Made by a program: the position numbers and the translations under genes. From positions 1 through 32,970 of the forward strand of contig MEUC01000041.1 of assembly GCA_001771545.1 (NCBI GenBank): a stretch of 32,970 nt of DNA, given 5' to 3'. The notes beneath the pieces are model-generated. The model was not told the origin of the DNA and did not search any database. It was given only the letters and a program-made list of their open reading frames with translations. Positions within the stretch are counted from its first letter, which is position 1. Each line of letters opens with the position of its first letter. This document shows positions 22,545 through 32,331 of this stretch, piece after piece. The stretch comes from a candidate division WOR-1 bacterium RIFOXYB2_FULL_42_35. GTDB taxonomy: Bacteria; Margulisbacteria; WOR-1; O2-12-FULL-45-9.

Positions 22545-23882
22545 TCATTTAAACAATGCAAGCGTCGAATTAATCACGGACTCAAGTTCTTCTTTAATGC
22601 TCTTTGCCGCTTCTTCAATCTTTTCGCCGCTAGCTTGTATTGTTTTTGCTTTTGTAAGAAGATCGGACATTAATGAAACCTGATCCAACATCTTTTTAAT
22701 ATTGCCTTTCACGGCAACTAAATTTATCTCACCAGATTCATTCTTTCTCAAATGGGCGATAATGTTTACACGGGAAATTTTATAGGCTGCTTCTAAAAAC
22801 ACAACAGGGCAGGCTTGCTCAAGCATTGCCTCATCAACAGTACAATAATAGTCGTCTCCGTCAATCCTAAAATCTCCCATTTCTACAGGCTCACAGCCCT
22901 TTGCGAAAACAAATATTCCGCAATCAGCACTTCTATTATCCTTAGCTTCTTTCAACTCTTCAATAGCCTTCCTCAGGGAATAATTTTGTGCGTTCTTTAC
23001 CTCTATTACTATTCGCTTACCGGGAGCTCCGCTTGTATCCCCTAAGGTAATGACATAATCGCCGATTTTAGATCTTTGAATATTTCCAATAGAACCAGTG
23101 ACATTTTCCGTAGAATCTGCCAATTGCAGACCCAATGAGGCAACACGCTCGTAAAGAGCCGACTCAAAATCGCGGCCTTTTTGAGTTCCTTTTTCTGCTT
23201 CTTCTGCTTGTATTTCCTTCATACCAAAATGCATTCTAATCTCCGAGAAAAAGTTATTATTTCCCTTTTTTATCTCTTCAACTTTATCTTCAAACATTTT
23301 TCTTACTTTAGATATGCTCGAATCATTTTTGTCTAAAGAAAACTGCGATTTTAACTCTTCACTCATTTTTGTTAATTCATCTTTAACCTTGTCCTCTATT
23401 TTGGATATGACACTTTCTTTGTTTAATGGATCAATAGACTTAGCAAAGTTGCTCGCCGGACCAAGTTCTTGCTTTAACAACTGATTAACTTTTCCGTTTT
23501 CAATATTAAAGTATTTAGATAATTCCAAAGAAAGGGATCCTTTTTCTCCTAACAAAGCATTAAGTGCAGTAGGCACGTCTCCTTTTTCTTTTTCAAAATA
23601 TTTTTTAAGGTCTTCCTTTAAATTGTTTTTAAATTCATCAGTGTAATCTTCTAATTTCTTTTCTATTATATTAAATTTATCCTCAACAATTTTTGTGTCG
23701 AGCGTTGGGCTTGCTGAAAGAATAGCAATTACACCAACCTTAAGGGCTTCCAGTGCCTTGTCAGCGCGCAAAGGATCCTCAAACTGATTAAGATATTTTA
23801 TTACATCATTATCCTTTACTGTCAGTAGTAACGATAATTCATTTTTGACCTGATCAACTGGCAAATTTATAGCGTCATCCAT
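22545..23882 (-). CDS. Coiled-coil protein with PD-(D/E)XK nuclease-like domain
   Basis: This 445-residue protein starts with about 230 residues of mostly helical, charged sequence. A domain follows with Glu240 (KGRDFESAL), Asp275 (KIGDYVI) and Glu294-Val-Lys296 (IVIEVKN), then ADCGIFVFA. This is the pattern of a PD-(D/E)XK restriction-like nuclease fold, similar in layout to DUF2130-type proteins. The last 60 residues are again coiled coil. AAGGAG precedes the ATG. It is the last gene in the type I restriction operon, 24 nt after the metallopeptidase. It may be an accessory nuclease or defence effector; that is inference. No known type I component has this layout. Confidence 0.65.
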   Translation of the reverse strand: MDDAINLPVDQVKNELSLLLTVKDNDVIKYLNQFEDPLRADKALEALKVGVIAILSASPTLDTKIVEDKFNIIEKKLEDYTDEFKNNLKEDLKKYFEKEKGDVPTALNALLGEKGSLSLELSKYFNIENGKVNQLLKQELGPASNFAKSIDPLNKESVISKIEDKVKDELTKMSEELKSQFSLDKNDSSISKVRKMFEDKVEEIKKGNNNFFSEIRMHFGMKEIQAEEAEKGTQKGRDFESALYERVASLGLQLADSTENVTGSIGNIQRSKIGDYVITLGDTSGAPGKRIVIEVKNAQNYSLRKAIEELKEAKDNRSADCGIFVFAKGCEPVEMGDFRIDGDDYYCTVDEAMLEQACPVVFLEAAYKISRVNIIAHLRKNESGEINLVAVKGNIKKMLDQVSLMSDLLTKAKTIQASGEKIEEAAKSIKEELESVINSTLALFK

Positions 23883-23906
23883 ACAACTTGTCTCCTTTAA
23901 TACACT

Positions 23907-24620
23907 CTATTGCAAACCGACTTTTTCTAATCTTTCCTTTCTATCAACCCAATCCGGCATGACCAGTGTCAGGAACTTATAAAAATGCTTTGTATGGTTG
24001 GGATATTTGAGATGGCACATCTCGTGCATAATTACATATTCGATACAATGCGAGGGGGCTTTAATCAGTTCAGTATTTAATCCAATCCTGCCTTTAGTAT
24101 GAAGGCAACTACCCCATCGCGATTTCATCGTTTTAACGTTGAGAGCAGGAAGATTTATCCCATATTTTTCAATCCTGCCATGACTGCGCTTGGTAATCGA
24201 CTCAAACATCTTTCGAGCACGCGCCCAATACCAATCATATAACAACCGCTTCGTTTGTTGTCTGTTATCGGGGCAAAGAGAATACACAAAAATGTATTTA
24301 CCTTTCAATCTCACGACCTGCCTCTTGCTTTGTATAACTTTCAAGCGATACTGGCGTCCATAATAACAATGCGTTTCACCACTTATAAATTGTTTTGGAG
24401 GTTCTTTGGGCATAAAAGATTTAAAATATTCAATCTGTCTCACGATCCATGGCGCCTTTTTTTGAACTCTAAGCAAAACCTTCTCAACTGACACATTTTG
24501 TGGCGCGCTTACACCCACAGAAAGATCTGGCATAACGCTGATTTTAAAGCTCTTCCTTGGCTTTTGCTCAAGGACAAACCGAATGGTGTTTTGCCCATAA
24601 GTAAACGAATGCTGGCTCAT
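23907..24620 (-). CDS. YgjP-type (DUF45, M48-like) metallopeptidase
   Basis: This 237-residue protein has the zinc site HEMCH (199-203) with a further His209 in PNHTKHFYKFL, and the conserved KSRWGSC (166-172), all features of the YgjP/DUF45 family. Genes of this family are often found beside hsdR in type I operons, as here: the ATG overlaps the hsdR stop (ATGA). Its protein substrate and its role in restriction are not established. Full length. Confidence 0.88.
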   Translation of the reverse strand: MSQHSFTYGQNTIRFVLEQKPRKSFKISVMPDLSVGVSAPQNVSVEKVLLRVQKKAPWIVRQIEYFKSFMPKEPPKQFISGETHCYYGRQYRLKVIQSKRQVVRLKGKYIFVYSLCPDNRQQTKRLLYDWYWARARKMFESITKRSHGRIEKYGINLPALNVKTMKSRWGSCLHTKGRIGLNTELIKAPSHCIEYVIMHEMCHLKYPNHTKHFYKFLTLVMPDWVDRKERLEKVGLQ

Positions 24621-27600
24621 TGAGCATACCTTCTTTTGGCAATATTAATAATCTTTTCCATAATAAGGTCTATTTCTTCATAACTTAAACCAAGCTTGGT
24701 TTTATCAGCAAGATAATCTTCAATTTCATTCAACATGTTGTTCTGCACGTCACTCTTTAAATGCCAATCAACAACGATATTTTTTTGAATAATATCATCC
24801 ACTTCCATGGCTATTTTTGCGGATATTTCCTTTGATCCTTGACCTGTATCACGTTGACCCACAAGCTCGTAAACTACACCATAAAAAGCCTTTGCCACAT
24901 CTTTATCCTGCAGGATATCTGGTATATCCGTATCCTTGCGATCTCGAACGGCCTCCATAATCTCCTTGGCCGTTAGAAAATACTGCGCATCGGTAATTCG
25001 TGCCTGCCTGTAATCATCAATTGCTTTTTTTAGCAGGTTGGAGAATTTTCCATAGAATACGGGATCCTCCTCATACTTCTCTTCGATTGTCCTCTTTGTC
25101 CTATGGGCAATCATGTCCGCTTTCGCGGCTTCGCCGACAGTTTTCATGACTTCCTTCTGAAAGTTATCCTTATCAAAGATGTCTACCGGAGAGGTGATTT
25201 TGATAACCTCATCCGAACTAACATAAGTGTTTAGGAGTTTTTGGATCTTATTTTCATACTCCTTAAAGTCGACAACTTCGGCATAGCGTTTTTTAACCGA
25301 AACCCGCAATTTCTGAAAGAACTTGAAATCATCTTTGTACTTATTAATCTGTTTCTCTGCCACTTCCCCGTAAAACTTCTCTGATGAAAGTGCGATACCT
25401 AGCGTCTTTGAGAAGGCTGTCAACTTATCGTAGAACTTATGCCGTAGCTCTTCGTCAAACAAAAACCGCTCGTATTCTTCTTCATCGCGCCGATTTCTAA
25501 TTTCTTTAAATATGTCCCACAAATCAGCGTATTTCTGAGGAAGGGTTTTTACTTCCTCCACCACATTAAGCAACGTGCCTTCCAAGTCCTCCTTGTCAAA
25601 GCCGGACAACTCCCCATACGCAGTCAAGGCAAGGTCAAGCTCTCCAAGAATGCCATAGTAATCAACTATAAAACCGTAGTCCTTGCCTTCATAGATACGA
25701 TTTACCCTGGCAATCGCCTGTAAAAGAGTATGCTCCTTCATGGGCTTAGCTATATACAAAACGGTGTTCCTGGGAGCATCAAATCCAGTTAGAAGCTTAT
25801 CAACAACAATTAGAATTTCCGGCTGTTCTGCGTGCTTAAAAGAGGCTATGACTTGTTTATTATATTCTGTCTCATTTCCAAAGCGTTTTAAGATATTCTT
25901 CCAAAACTTTAGGACCTCTTCCTTCGGTTCTTCATAGACATCCTCATAACCCTCGCGCTCATCTGGCGCAGAAATAACGACCTCAGAAGAAACCTTGCCA
26001 ATCTCATCAAGGCACTGCTTAAACTTCAATGCCGCGTCTTTGGAATCGGTCGCGATCTGCGCCTTAAAGCCCGTGCCTTGCCAGTTTTTGCTGTAATGAT
26101 CGCTTACGTCATAGGCAATCATATAAATCTTCTGATCGGTAAGATTAAGCTTTTCGATCTTACTGAATTTACGTTTGAGATCGACAATTTGTTTCTCGGA
26201 TAACCCCTTACAAACACGGTCAAACCACGTGTCAATCGGCTTCTGATCAACATCCTGAATAACGTGACGACCCTCATAAAGCAAACGAACAACCGCCTTG
26301 TCTTCAACCGCATCGTTTATGGTGTAAATTGGCTGAATAAACCCGCCAAATTTCAGCGCAGTGCTTTTTTCACTCTTAAGAAGAGGGGTGCCGGTAAAGC
26401 CAATATAGCAGGCGTTCGGCAGGACCCTTTTCATCAGTGCATGGGCTATGCCATACTGGCTTCGATGGCTTTCATCCACAAGGACAAAAATATTCTCTGA
26501 TAGCACTTCAGCCGAGCGTTTATTGAGACCAGCCTGAAACTTGTCCAACACAGAAGTAATAATTGTCTTTTTATTCTTTTCAAGTATCTCCATAAGATGG
26601 GCGCCAGTCTTAGCCTTTTCCGGTTCCATGCCACAATGCTTAAAGGTATTCCAAATCTGTTCATCAAGATCGATCCTGTCGGTAACAATAACAATCCTTG
26701 GGTTGGGGATAGAGGGACAAAGTGCCAGCGCTTTGGCCAACATAACCATGGTGATAGATTTACCACTTCCCTGGGTATGCCAGATAACCCCACCCTTACG
26801 TTTGCTATCCTGATAATGCGAAACACGTTCAATCGTATTTTTGACCGCAAAATACTGCTGATGACGGGCAATCTTCTTCTCCCCGCAATCGTAAATTACA
26901 AATTGGCGACTCAACTCAAGTAAGCGGTCTGGTCTTAAGAGAGAATAGATCGCTCTGTCTTGGTTGGTGACAAGTCGTCCTTCTGATTCAATTGCATCGA
27001 AGTATCGGCTAACATACTGAAAACGCGAAGCAAAAAGCTTATCCTTAATTTCGAGAGACAAAGGTTTATTAACCAACCGCTTAACCTCTGCCTCTAAATC
27101 TTCTTTTTCTTTCCAGACTGCCCAAAACTTTTCAGCCGTACCGGCGGTGCCATACTTGGCCTCATTCTTACTAACCGCCATAAGCACCTGCGAATAGACA
27201 AAAAGCCCTGGAATAAACTCATCGGTTTGATTGCGAATGTTTTGGGAAACAGCCTCTTTGATTGGGTCCTTAATATCCGGGCACTTGCATTCAATGACCG
27301 CGAAGGGGATGCCATTTACAAAAAGGACTAGATCCGGACGACGGTGCGCCTTACCATCGGACTGCATAACTTCATACTCTTCTGTAACATGAAAGACGTT
27401 TTTGTCGAGATTCTCCCAATCAATATACTTCAGATCAAAGCTTTTGGTATTCCCAAGAATCGTTTCCTCAAAGCTCTTGCCCAAAGATAATAAGTCGTAA
27501 ATCTTCTCGTTAGTACGGATAAGGCCATCATAAGGCATATTCTTAAGAGTGCTGATTGCGTTCGTCACATTGTTATTGGAAAATGGATATTCGTCCCCCT

Positions 27601-27787
27601 TATATAAGATTGTGTTGATCTGACGCAGTTGCTTTTCGAGAATAGACTCAAGAATAACGTTTGACGTCTTACCACCCCGGGCAATAAGTGCTTCTTCAGG
27701 GGTAAGATAGGCATACCCCAGGTTAATCAGCAACTGTAATGCTGGAACCTGTGAAATATGATCTTCTTTTAATGATGGTATATCCAT
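24617..27787 (-). CDS. hsdR: Type I restriction enzyme R subunit (HsdR)
   Basis: HsdR moves DNA using ATP and cuts it when the complex stalls. This 1056-residue protein has an N-terminal PD-(D/E)XK nuclease (Asp152 in RPDLVLF, Glu166 and Lys168 in VIECK). The SF2 translocase follows, with WHTQGSGKS (Walker A, about residue 340), VTDRIDL, DESHRSQ (motif II), GFTGTPL, LTGFDAP and QAIARVNR (motif VI), and a long helical C-terminus. AAGGAG precedes the ATG. It is separated from hsdM and the hsdS genes by two genes of other families. Full length with all motifs present. Confidence 0.95.
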   Translation of the reverse strand: MDIPSLKEDHISQVPALQLLINLGYAYLTPEEALIARGGKTSNVILESILEKQLRQINTILYKGDEYPFSNNNVTNAISTLKNMPYDGLIRTNEKIYDLLSLGKSFEETILGNTKSFDLKYIDWENLDKNVFHVTEEYEVMQSDGKAHRRPDLVLFVNGIPFAVIECKCPDIKDPIKEAVSQNIRNQTDEFIPGLFVYSQVLMAVSKNEAKYGTAGTAEKFWAVWKEKEDLEAEVKRLVNKPLSLEIKDKLFASRFQYVSRYFDAIESEGRLVTNQDRAIYSLLRPDRLLELSRQFVIYDCGEKKIARHQQYFAVKNTIERVSHYQDSKRKGGVIWHTQGSGKSITMVMLAKALALCPSIPNPRIVIVTDRIDLDEQIWNTFKHCGMEPEKAKTGAHLMEILEKNKKTIITSVLDKFQAGLNKRSAEVLSENIFVLVDESHRSQYGIAHALMKRVLPNACYIGFTGTPLLKSEKSTALKFGGFIQPIYTINDAVEDKAVVRLLYEGRHVIQDVDQKPIDTWFDRVCKGLSEKQIVDLKRKFSKIEKLNLTDQKIYMIAYDVSDHYSKNWQGTGFKAQIATDSKDAALKFKQCLDEIGKVSSEVVISAPDEREGYEDVYEEPKEEVLKFWKNILKRFGNETEYNKQVIASFKHAEQPEILIVVDKLLTGFDAPRNTVLYIAKPMKEHTLLQAIARVNRIYEGKDYGFIVDYYGILGELDLALTAYGELSGFDKEDLEGTLLNVVEEVKTLPQKYADLWDIFKEIRNRRDEEEYERFLFDEELRHKFYDKLTAFSKTLGIALSSEKFYGEVAEKQINKYKDDFKFFQKLRVSVKKRYAEVVDFKEYENKIQKLLNTYVSSDEVIKITSPVDIFDKDNFQKEVMKTVGEAAKADMIAHRTKRTIEEKYEEDPVFYGKFSNLLKKAIDDYRQARITDAQYFLTAKEIMEAVRDRKDTDIPDILQDKDVAKAFYGVVYELVGQRDTGQGSKEISAKIAMEVDDIIQKNIVVDWHLKSDVQNNMLNEIEDYLADKTKLGLSYEEIDLIMEKIINIAKRRYAQ

Positions 27788-27924
27788 TATTGCTCCTTTT
27801 CTTCACTATAATCTTGGCCTAGATCTATTTTAGCTCTTTATCATTTACTTGCGGTTCATCCTGCAAGCGCACTTCTGGGCGCGGGTTTCAGCATTCGGTT
27901 CGGCATAAAACAAACTCAGAATTA

Positions 27925-28473
27925 TTATTTACGGCCATCATCATTCTCCGGCAACATACTAAATTGCCTCACAGGAAATCCCGTTTTCCCAGTCATTATA
28001 TTAACCATCCCCCTACGAATAAGGAAGTTATCCCATTCGGCATCACCGTGACCCTTAGGGAAGTAAATTCCTTTCTTTAATTTTACTTTGTCAAAATGAT
28101 ATCCTACCCGTTCTCCCATTAAAGTTAAAAGCCCTGCAAAATAATCATTTCCTTTTTGTGTCCATGCATCCAGTTTTGCCTGATAATCTTGATCGTTTTC
28201 TTGTAATGGCAAAGCTAAATGGTCTAGATATTCGTCCCATTTTTCAACTATCATTTTTTCGGTTCCGCTTTTGTCAAAAAACAAATCAATTGAATTTAGT
28301 GCTTGGACATGTTCAACAGATAACTTACTCGCTCTTGTTGCCATCAAAGTTCGAAACACCCACAGCTTTTGCCCTCTTTTTTCTTTATTTTCCTCAATTT
28401 TACTCTGAGCATAAATCGCCAAGAATGGTGCAGCCAAAACGGCAAAGACCATTATCCAATCGCTGATTGTCAT
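27925..28473 (-). CDS. DUF6680 family membrane-anchored protein
   Basis: This 182-residue protein begins with one membrane helix (WIMVFAVLAAPFLAIYAQ) followed by EENKEKRGQKLWVFRTLMATRASKLS, LSVEHVQALN and IDLFF, the pattern I recall for DUF6680. I start it at ATG 28473, because GAGGAGGG lies at correct spacing; a longer in-frame reading to 28512 lacks one. Genes of this type are often seen next to restriction or other defence genes. It is inserted between the DUF4917 gene and hsdR. A 137-bp gap before hsdR could hold a second promoter, but none is clear. Confidence 0.7.
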   Translation of the reverse strand: MTISDWIMVFAVLAAPFLAIYAQSKIEENKEKRGQKLWVFRTLMATRASKLSVEHVQALNSIDLFFDKSGTEKMIVEKWDEYLDHLALPLQENDQDYQAKLDAWTQKGNDYFAGLLTLMGERVGYHFDKVKLKKGIYFPKGHGDAEWDNFLIRRGMVNIMTGKTGFPVRQFSMLPENDDGRK

Positions 28474-28572
28474 TCTAAATCCCTCCTCTATTAAATGAAT
28501 TTTTAGGCCCAATTTATCCCGTTAAAGTCTTTTGCATAATTAGAACAGTAAACACTTTTCGAGGCATATGGT

Positions 28573-29619
28573 CTACCCCCACACCTTTGCCGAAGTGGCA
28601 TCATAATAATATACCTCGATTGGATATCCTTCCTTAAGCTGAGCTCTGGCGGTAGCAATAGCTTCGGCGCGTTGGCGAATAGTATCATTTGTATTTTTCT
28701 GCTTCGAAGAGCCGTCATCAAATATGCTTATAAAAAGCTTTTCAACTTTATTCTTAGCCAACAGGCTCAAGTAATGGCTGTCATTTTCAGCTAATGAATG
28801 CCCATACACAAAAAGGCTACCCCCAATTTTAGCAAAACTCCTAACTCCCCTACCGAGATATGCGCTATGGTTTACCCTTGTCATTTTCTCTTTACTGGTC
28901 CCTTCAGCAACAAACAGAGGAAAACTATTTTGCTCAAGCTGGCCTTTTATTTGCTTCATCAGATTAATCCCTGTCCTGTTCCAGGTAAACTTTCTTATTT
29001 CAGCGCCAGCATCAAATAGGTGTAAGGCTCCATGTAAATAATAGACATTTTGCCGTTCTGATCGTTCAGGATACCAAACAACGTAGTCTTCCCCTTCTTC
29101 GTTCCTAAATCCATCATCATAACGATGTGGGTCGGCTTCCAACGCCTTCATAATTACCCAGTACAGTAAAAGATCATAATTGAGCGTGTATATTATGCCA
29201 AAGGTTGTGAGAAACTTAATACATCCTAGATATTGTTGCTCGGTGATCTGCGAGGGGTTTTCGGGATGTTTGGAAGAAAGAAGTTTAACCAACGTTTCTT
29301 TTATTGCCTTTGCGTCTCGGATAAGTTGCCCATTAAGAGAACGATCTTTTTTATAAGCGCTTAATACCCTGCTCGCGTCATTTAAGGATCTTATGACTAT
29401 TTCAAAGTCCTTAGTATTAAATTTTTTAAACACCTTCATTGCTTGCGGGGAAATGCATTTCTGCTTTATGCATTCATCAAAAAGGCTAGAGTATGAGAAG
29501 ATATCCGGCTTCAAGGCAATACTAAACCCGTTACCAAGAAGCAAATGCGGCTTTTCGCCTGCATCCGCGAGAGCAGCCTGAAATGTCATTATTGGCTTTA
29601 CTGACTTGTCTTTTGCCAT
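28573..29619 (-). CDS. DUF4917 protein with SIR2-like motifs
   Basis: This 348-residue protein has LLLGNGFSIA (residues 26-35), a later TLNYDLLLYW, and VYYLHGALHLFD. This GNGFS / NYD / HG series is the DUF4917 pattern, and it parallels the nucleotide-binding site of SIR2-like proteins. SIR2 domains in phage defence often degrade NAD+, so an effector role is possible; catalysis cannot be judged by eye. The start follows the stop of the half-length HsdS after 2 nt. It lies within the type I operon as an added gene. Confidence 0.75.
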   Translation of the reverse strand: MAKDKSVKPIMTFQAALADAGEKPHLLLGNGFSIALKPDIFSYSSLFDECIKQKCISPQAMKVFKKFNTKDFEIVIRSLNDASRVLSAYKKDRSLNGQLIRDAKAIKETLVKLLSSKHPENPSQITEQQYLGCIKFLTTFGIIYTLNYDLLLYWVIMKALEADPHRYDDGFRNEEGEDYVVWYPERSERQNVYYLHGALHLFDAGAEIRKFTWNRTGINLMKQIKGQLEQNSFPLFVAEGTSKEKMTRVNHSAYLGRGVRSFAKIGGSLFVYGHSLAENDSHYLSLLAKNKVEKLFISIFDDGSSKQKNTNDTIRQRAEAIATARAQLKEGYPIEVYYYDATSAKVWG

Positions 29620-29621
29620 TA

Positions 29622-30233
29622 TTAACCGGCCCTCGCTCTAATCTTACCTGTCAATAGTTGTTGCATTAGTCCTTTTTTAAGCTGGATTTGTTTTTCCTTA
29701 ATTTGTTCTAACAAATCAATTTCACGCCGTTTGGCAGAAATAATCTTGGCGATAACTATCTGTTCCTTCCTTTCCAAGGGCAATAATAGAAGGCCAGAAA
29801 GAAATGTTTCGTTGGTAACATTAATAGTGTTTTTTGCCCCCTTGTGTATTATTGGTCTCAAATAGTTGCTTGCATTCACTGCCGACTCAAAATAACAATC
29901 GATAATAGTTCCTAATTCAAATGATGCCGGGGTAAAAACCCCGTAAAGGGGAGAAACTATCACATTATGTGGCATCAGGCTTTGTTTGATTATGCCAAAA
30001 GGGAAATCACCCGTGGGGCTTTTTGTGTATACAATATCTCCGGGCTTAACAAGATTATAGTTAGAGGTATTAGCCGCGGCATATACTCGACCAAGATGTT
30101 GCCGCTGATTGACAACACCTTTATGGACTGAAACAGAGCAGACCTCCTCGATCCCAGAGCTTAAAGTGCCATGCTCAGTCAACACTTGCCCTAATTTTAA
30201 GTAGCCCCAACCGTGAGGAATTGAATTTTTCAT
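29622..30233 (-). CDS. hsdS: Half-length type I specificity subunit (HsdS), copy 2
   Basis: This 203-residue protein has one target recognition domain (HGWGYLKLGQVL... to about residue 145) and one C-terminal spacer helix (LLLPLERKEQIVIAKIISAK then the QIQLKKGLMQQLLTGKIR end typical of HsdS). Complete HsdS proteins have two of each and about 400-450 residues. Its ATG overlaps the hsdM stop region (TGAAATG). It is probably one of two halves of the DNA-recognition unit, the other being at 31745-32317. Not a frameshift product: both ends look natural. Confidence 0.88.
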   Translation of the reverse strand: MKNSIPHGWGYLKLGQVLTEHGTLSSGIEEVCSVSVHKGVVNQRQHLGRVYAAANTSNYNLVKPGDIVYTKSPTGDFPFGIIKQSLMPHNVIVSPLYGVFTPASFELGTIIDCYFESAVNASNYLRPIIHKGAKNTINVTNETFLSGLLLLPLERKEQIVIAKIISAKRREIDLLEQIKEKQIQLKKGLMQQLLTGKIRARAG

Positions 30234-30234
30234 T

Positions 30235-31728
30235 TCACAACCCCATTTCTTTTAATAACCCTGCCATTTCTTTTCGAACGACCGCCTGTTCGTTCTCAAG
30301 TGACTGGATTTCTTTCTGGGTTTTCATAATGTCAACTGCTTCTTCATTTTCAAACACATCAACATAGCGTGGAATGTTGAGGTTGAAATCATTCTCCTTA
30401 ATTTCCTTAAGAGTTGCGCAGTACGAGTATCTATCTTTAGCCTGATATTCCTTATAGGTCGTAGCGATCTTTTCAATATGATCAGTCCGAAGCTTGTTCT
30501 GTGTTTTGTCTTTATCAAAATCCCGACTAGCATCAATAAAGAGAACATCTTTATTCTTTCGGCTTTTCCTAAAAATCAAAACTGTCACCGGAATACCAAC
30601 ACCATAGAAAAGATTGGATGGAAGACCAATAACGGCATCTATAATATTTTCTTCGATGAATTTCTTACGAATAACCCCTTCCGAACCCCCTCTAAACAAA
30701 ACACCATGAGGAACAATAACTGCTACACGCCCGGTTTCGTTAATAGTCTCAACCATATGCGTAATAAAAGCATAATCTCCCTTGCTTTTAGGAGGCACCC
30801 CCCGATAAAAACGCCGGAATTTATCAGCTCCAGCGTTTTCTGCACCCCATTTTTTTAGCGAAAATGGCGGATTTGCTGTGACAATATCAAACTTCATCAA
30901 AGTATCATTTTCAATAAGCTTAGGATTATTAAGCGTGTCGCCCCATTCAATGCGAGCATTATCAATCCCGTGAAGAAACATGTTTATTTTGCAAAGAGCC
31001 CAGGTGCTACCGTTACTTTCCTGGCCATAAAGAGAAAAATTATGGTCTTTAATTTCCTTTGCCACACGTATAAGAAGCGAGCCCGACCCGCAAGTCGGAT
31101 CGCACACACGCTCACCGGACTTTGGTTGAAGAAGTTTTGCCAACAGAATCGCCACTTCAGCTGGGGTATAAAACTCACCACCTTTTTTGCCCGCATCGCT
31201 GGCAAAGTGGGAAATAAGATATTCATACGTATTGCCTATAACATCCAGAGTCCCAATTCTGGAAGGTCGTAGATCAAGCCGCTCATCAGCAAAATCCTCA
31301 ATCAAGTGCTTGAGCCTTTTGTTGCGATCTTTGGTCTGGCCAAGGCTAGATTCGGAATTAAAATCAATGTTGCGAAAAACGCCTTCGAGCTTTGCCTTGT
31401 TGGCTTCTTCAATGCCTTCTAATGCCAGGTTAATAACCTCGCCAATGTTGCTGACGTCGCGCTTGCTATAAATGGTGTCAAAGTCGCAGTTTTCCGGTAA
31501 CACAAAGCGCTCACGCTCCATTTTACGTTTGATACGGACAGAATCAGTACCATGCTCCTTTTTATATTGTTCTTTTTTGTCTTTCCATAGATCGCTCAAA
31601 TATTTCAAGAAGAGAAAAACCAATATATAGTTTTTATACTCGGACGGGTCAACAACCCCGCGAAAAGTGTCACATGCTTTCCAGGCAACCGCATTTATTT
31701 CGTCCTGATTCGTTTTACCATTTGCCAT
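30235..31728 (-). CDS. hsdM: Type I N6-adenine methyltransferase subunit (HsdM)
   Basis: HsdM methylates adenine within the type I site to protect host DNA. This 497-residue protein has an N-terminal helical domain, SAM motif I (DPTCGSGSLL), the catalytic NPPF motif (TANPPFSLKKWG) and the conserved GGEFYTP segment. A strong AAGGAGG stands six nt before the ATG. It is flanked on both sides by half-length hsdS genes, 16 nt from the first and overlapping the second. Full length and intact. Confidence 0.95.
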   Translation of the reverse strand: MANGKTNQDEINAVAWKACDTFRGVVDPSEYKNYILVFLFLKYLSDLWKDKKEQYKKEHGTDSVRIKRKMERERFVLPENCDFDTIYSKRDVSNIGEVINLALEGIEEANKAKLEGVFRNIDFNSESSLGQTKDRNKRLKHLIEDFADERLDLRPSRIGTLDVIGNTYEYLISHFASDAGKKGGEFYTPAEVAILLAKLLQPKSGERVCDPTCGSGSLLIRVAKEIKDHNFSLYGQESNGSTWALCKINMFLHGIDNARIEWGDTLNNPKLIENDTLMKFDIVTANPPFSLKKWGAENAGADKFRRFYRGVPPKSKGDYAFITHMVETINETGRVAVIVPHGVLFRGGSEGVIRKKFIEENIIDAVIGLPSNLFYGVGIPVTVLIFRKSRKNKDVLFIDASRDFDKDKTQNKLRTDHIEKIATTYKEYQAKDRYSYCATLKEIKENDFNLNIPRYVDVFENEEAVDIMKTQKEIQSLENEQAVVRKEMAGLLKEMGL

Positions 31729-31744
31729 GTCAAACCTCCTTAAA

Positions 31745-32317
31745 TTACTTTAAAATTACTCTCATGAGTTGAGCCGAAACAAGTTTTTGATTCTTCTCTT
31801 TGAGCGTACCCATAATTTCGCCTTCTCGAAGATACAACCTATAAACCTCCTCAACTTTTTTTTGTATACTTAGTTCAGGAATAACAACCTCAAGATTCCC
31901 GAGTACTTGTTTTGTAATCACTTGAATACGTGTTCCACCGGCATTCTTGCTAAAATATATTTGTGCGGGACGTTGGTTCAGATACCAAGCTAAATATCCT
32001 GGAAGCACATCAGAAACATTAAGACGAACTATAAAATAATGTGCTGTTGCGATAGTATCATTTAAGGCCTTTCCAACAACGGCAGCTACAGGGTGATTGG
32101 TCTTTGCCTTAAAAAGGATATCCCCCAGCTTTATACAATCATCTGGAGGAAATTTTTTAAGAAGAACCCTTTGAAAGTCTTGAAAGTTCAACACCCCTTC
32201 CCCACTCACATCCTTTAGTTGAATAACTGAAGTGTTTCCTTCTTTATCTGGCAAAATGCCATTTTTAAAAAGGTAACCAGATTTGATCCCGGCAATTTTG
32301 CAAAGTGTTTTTTTCAT
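31745..32317 (-). CDS. hsdS: Half-length type I specificity subunit (HsdS), copy 1
   Basis: This 190-residue protein has one target recognition domain, with the typical KLGDILFKAK, ATAHYFIVRL, GYLAWYLNQ and GGTRIQVITKQVLGNLEVVIPELS segments. It ends in a single helical spacer (EEVYRLYLREGEIMGTLKEKN). It is the first gene of the operon. Its sequence differs a good deal from the second half-length copy, so a two-part (bipartite) recognition sequence is likely. The ribosome site (AAGG, 14 nt upstream) is weak. Directly after a good promoter. Confidence 0.8.
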   Translation of the reverse strand: MKKTLCKIAGIKSGYLFKNGILPDKEGNTSVIQLKDVSGEGVLNFQDFQRVLLKKFPPDDCIKLGDILFKAKTNHPVAAVVGKALNDTIATAHYFIVRLNVSDVLPGYLAWYLNQRPAQIYFSKNAGGTRIQVITKQVLGNLEVVIPELSIQKKVEEVYRLYLREGEIMGTLKEKNQKLVSAQLMRVILK

Positions 32318-32331
32318 TTTGTCATTTTAAC

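Noticed and set aside
30478..31471. Plus-strand frames opposite hsdM
   Set aside because: hsdM is full length with its motifs, and these frames have no ribosome site or domain.
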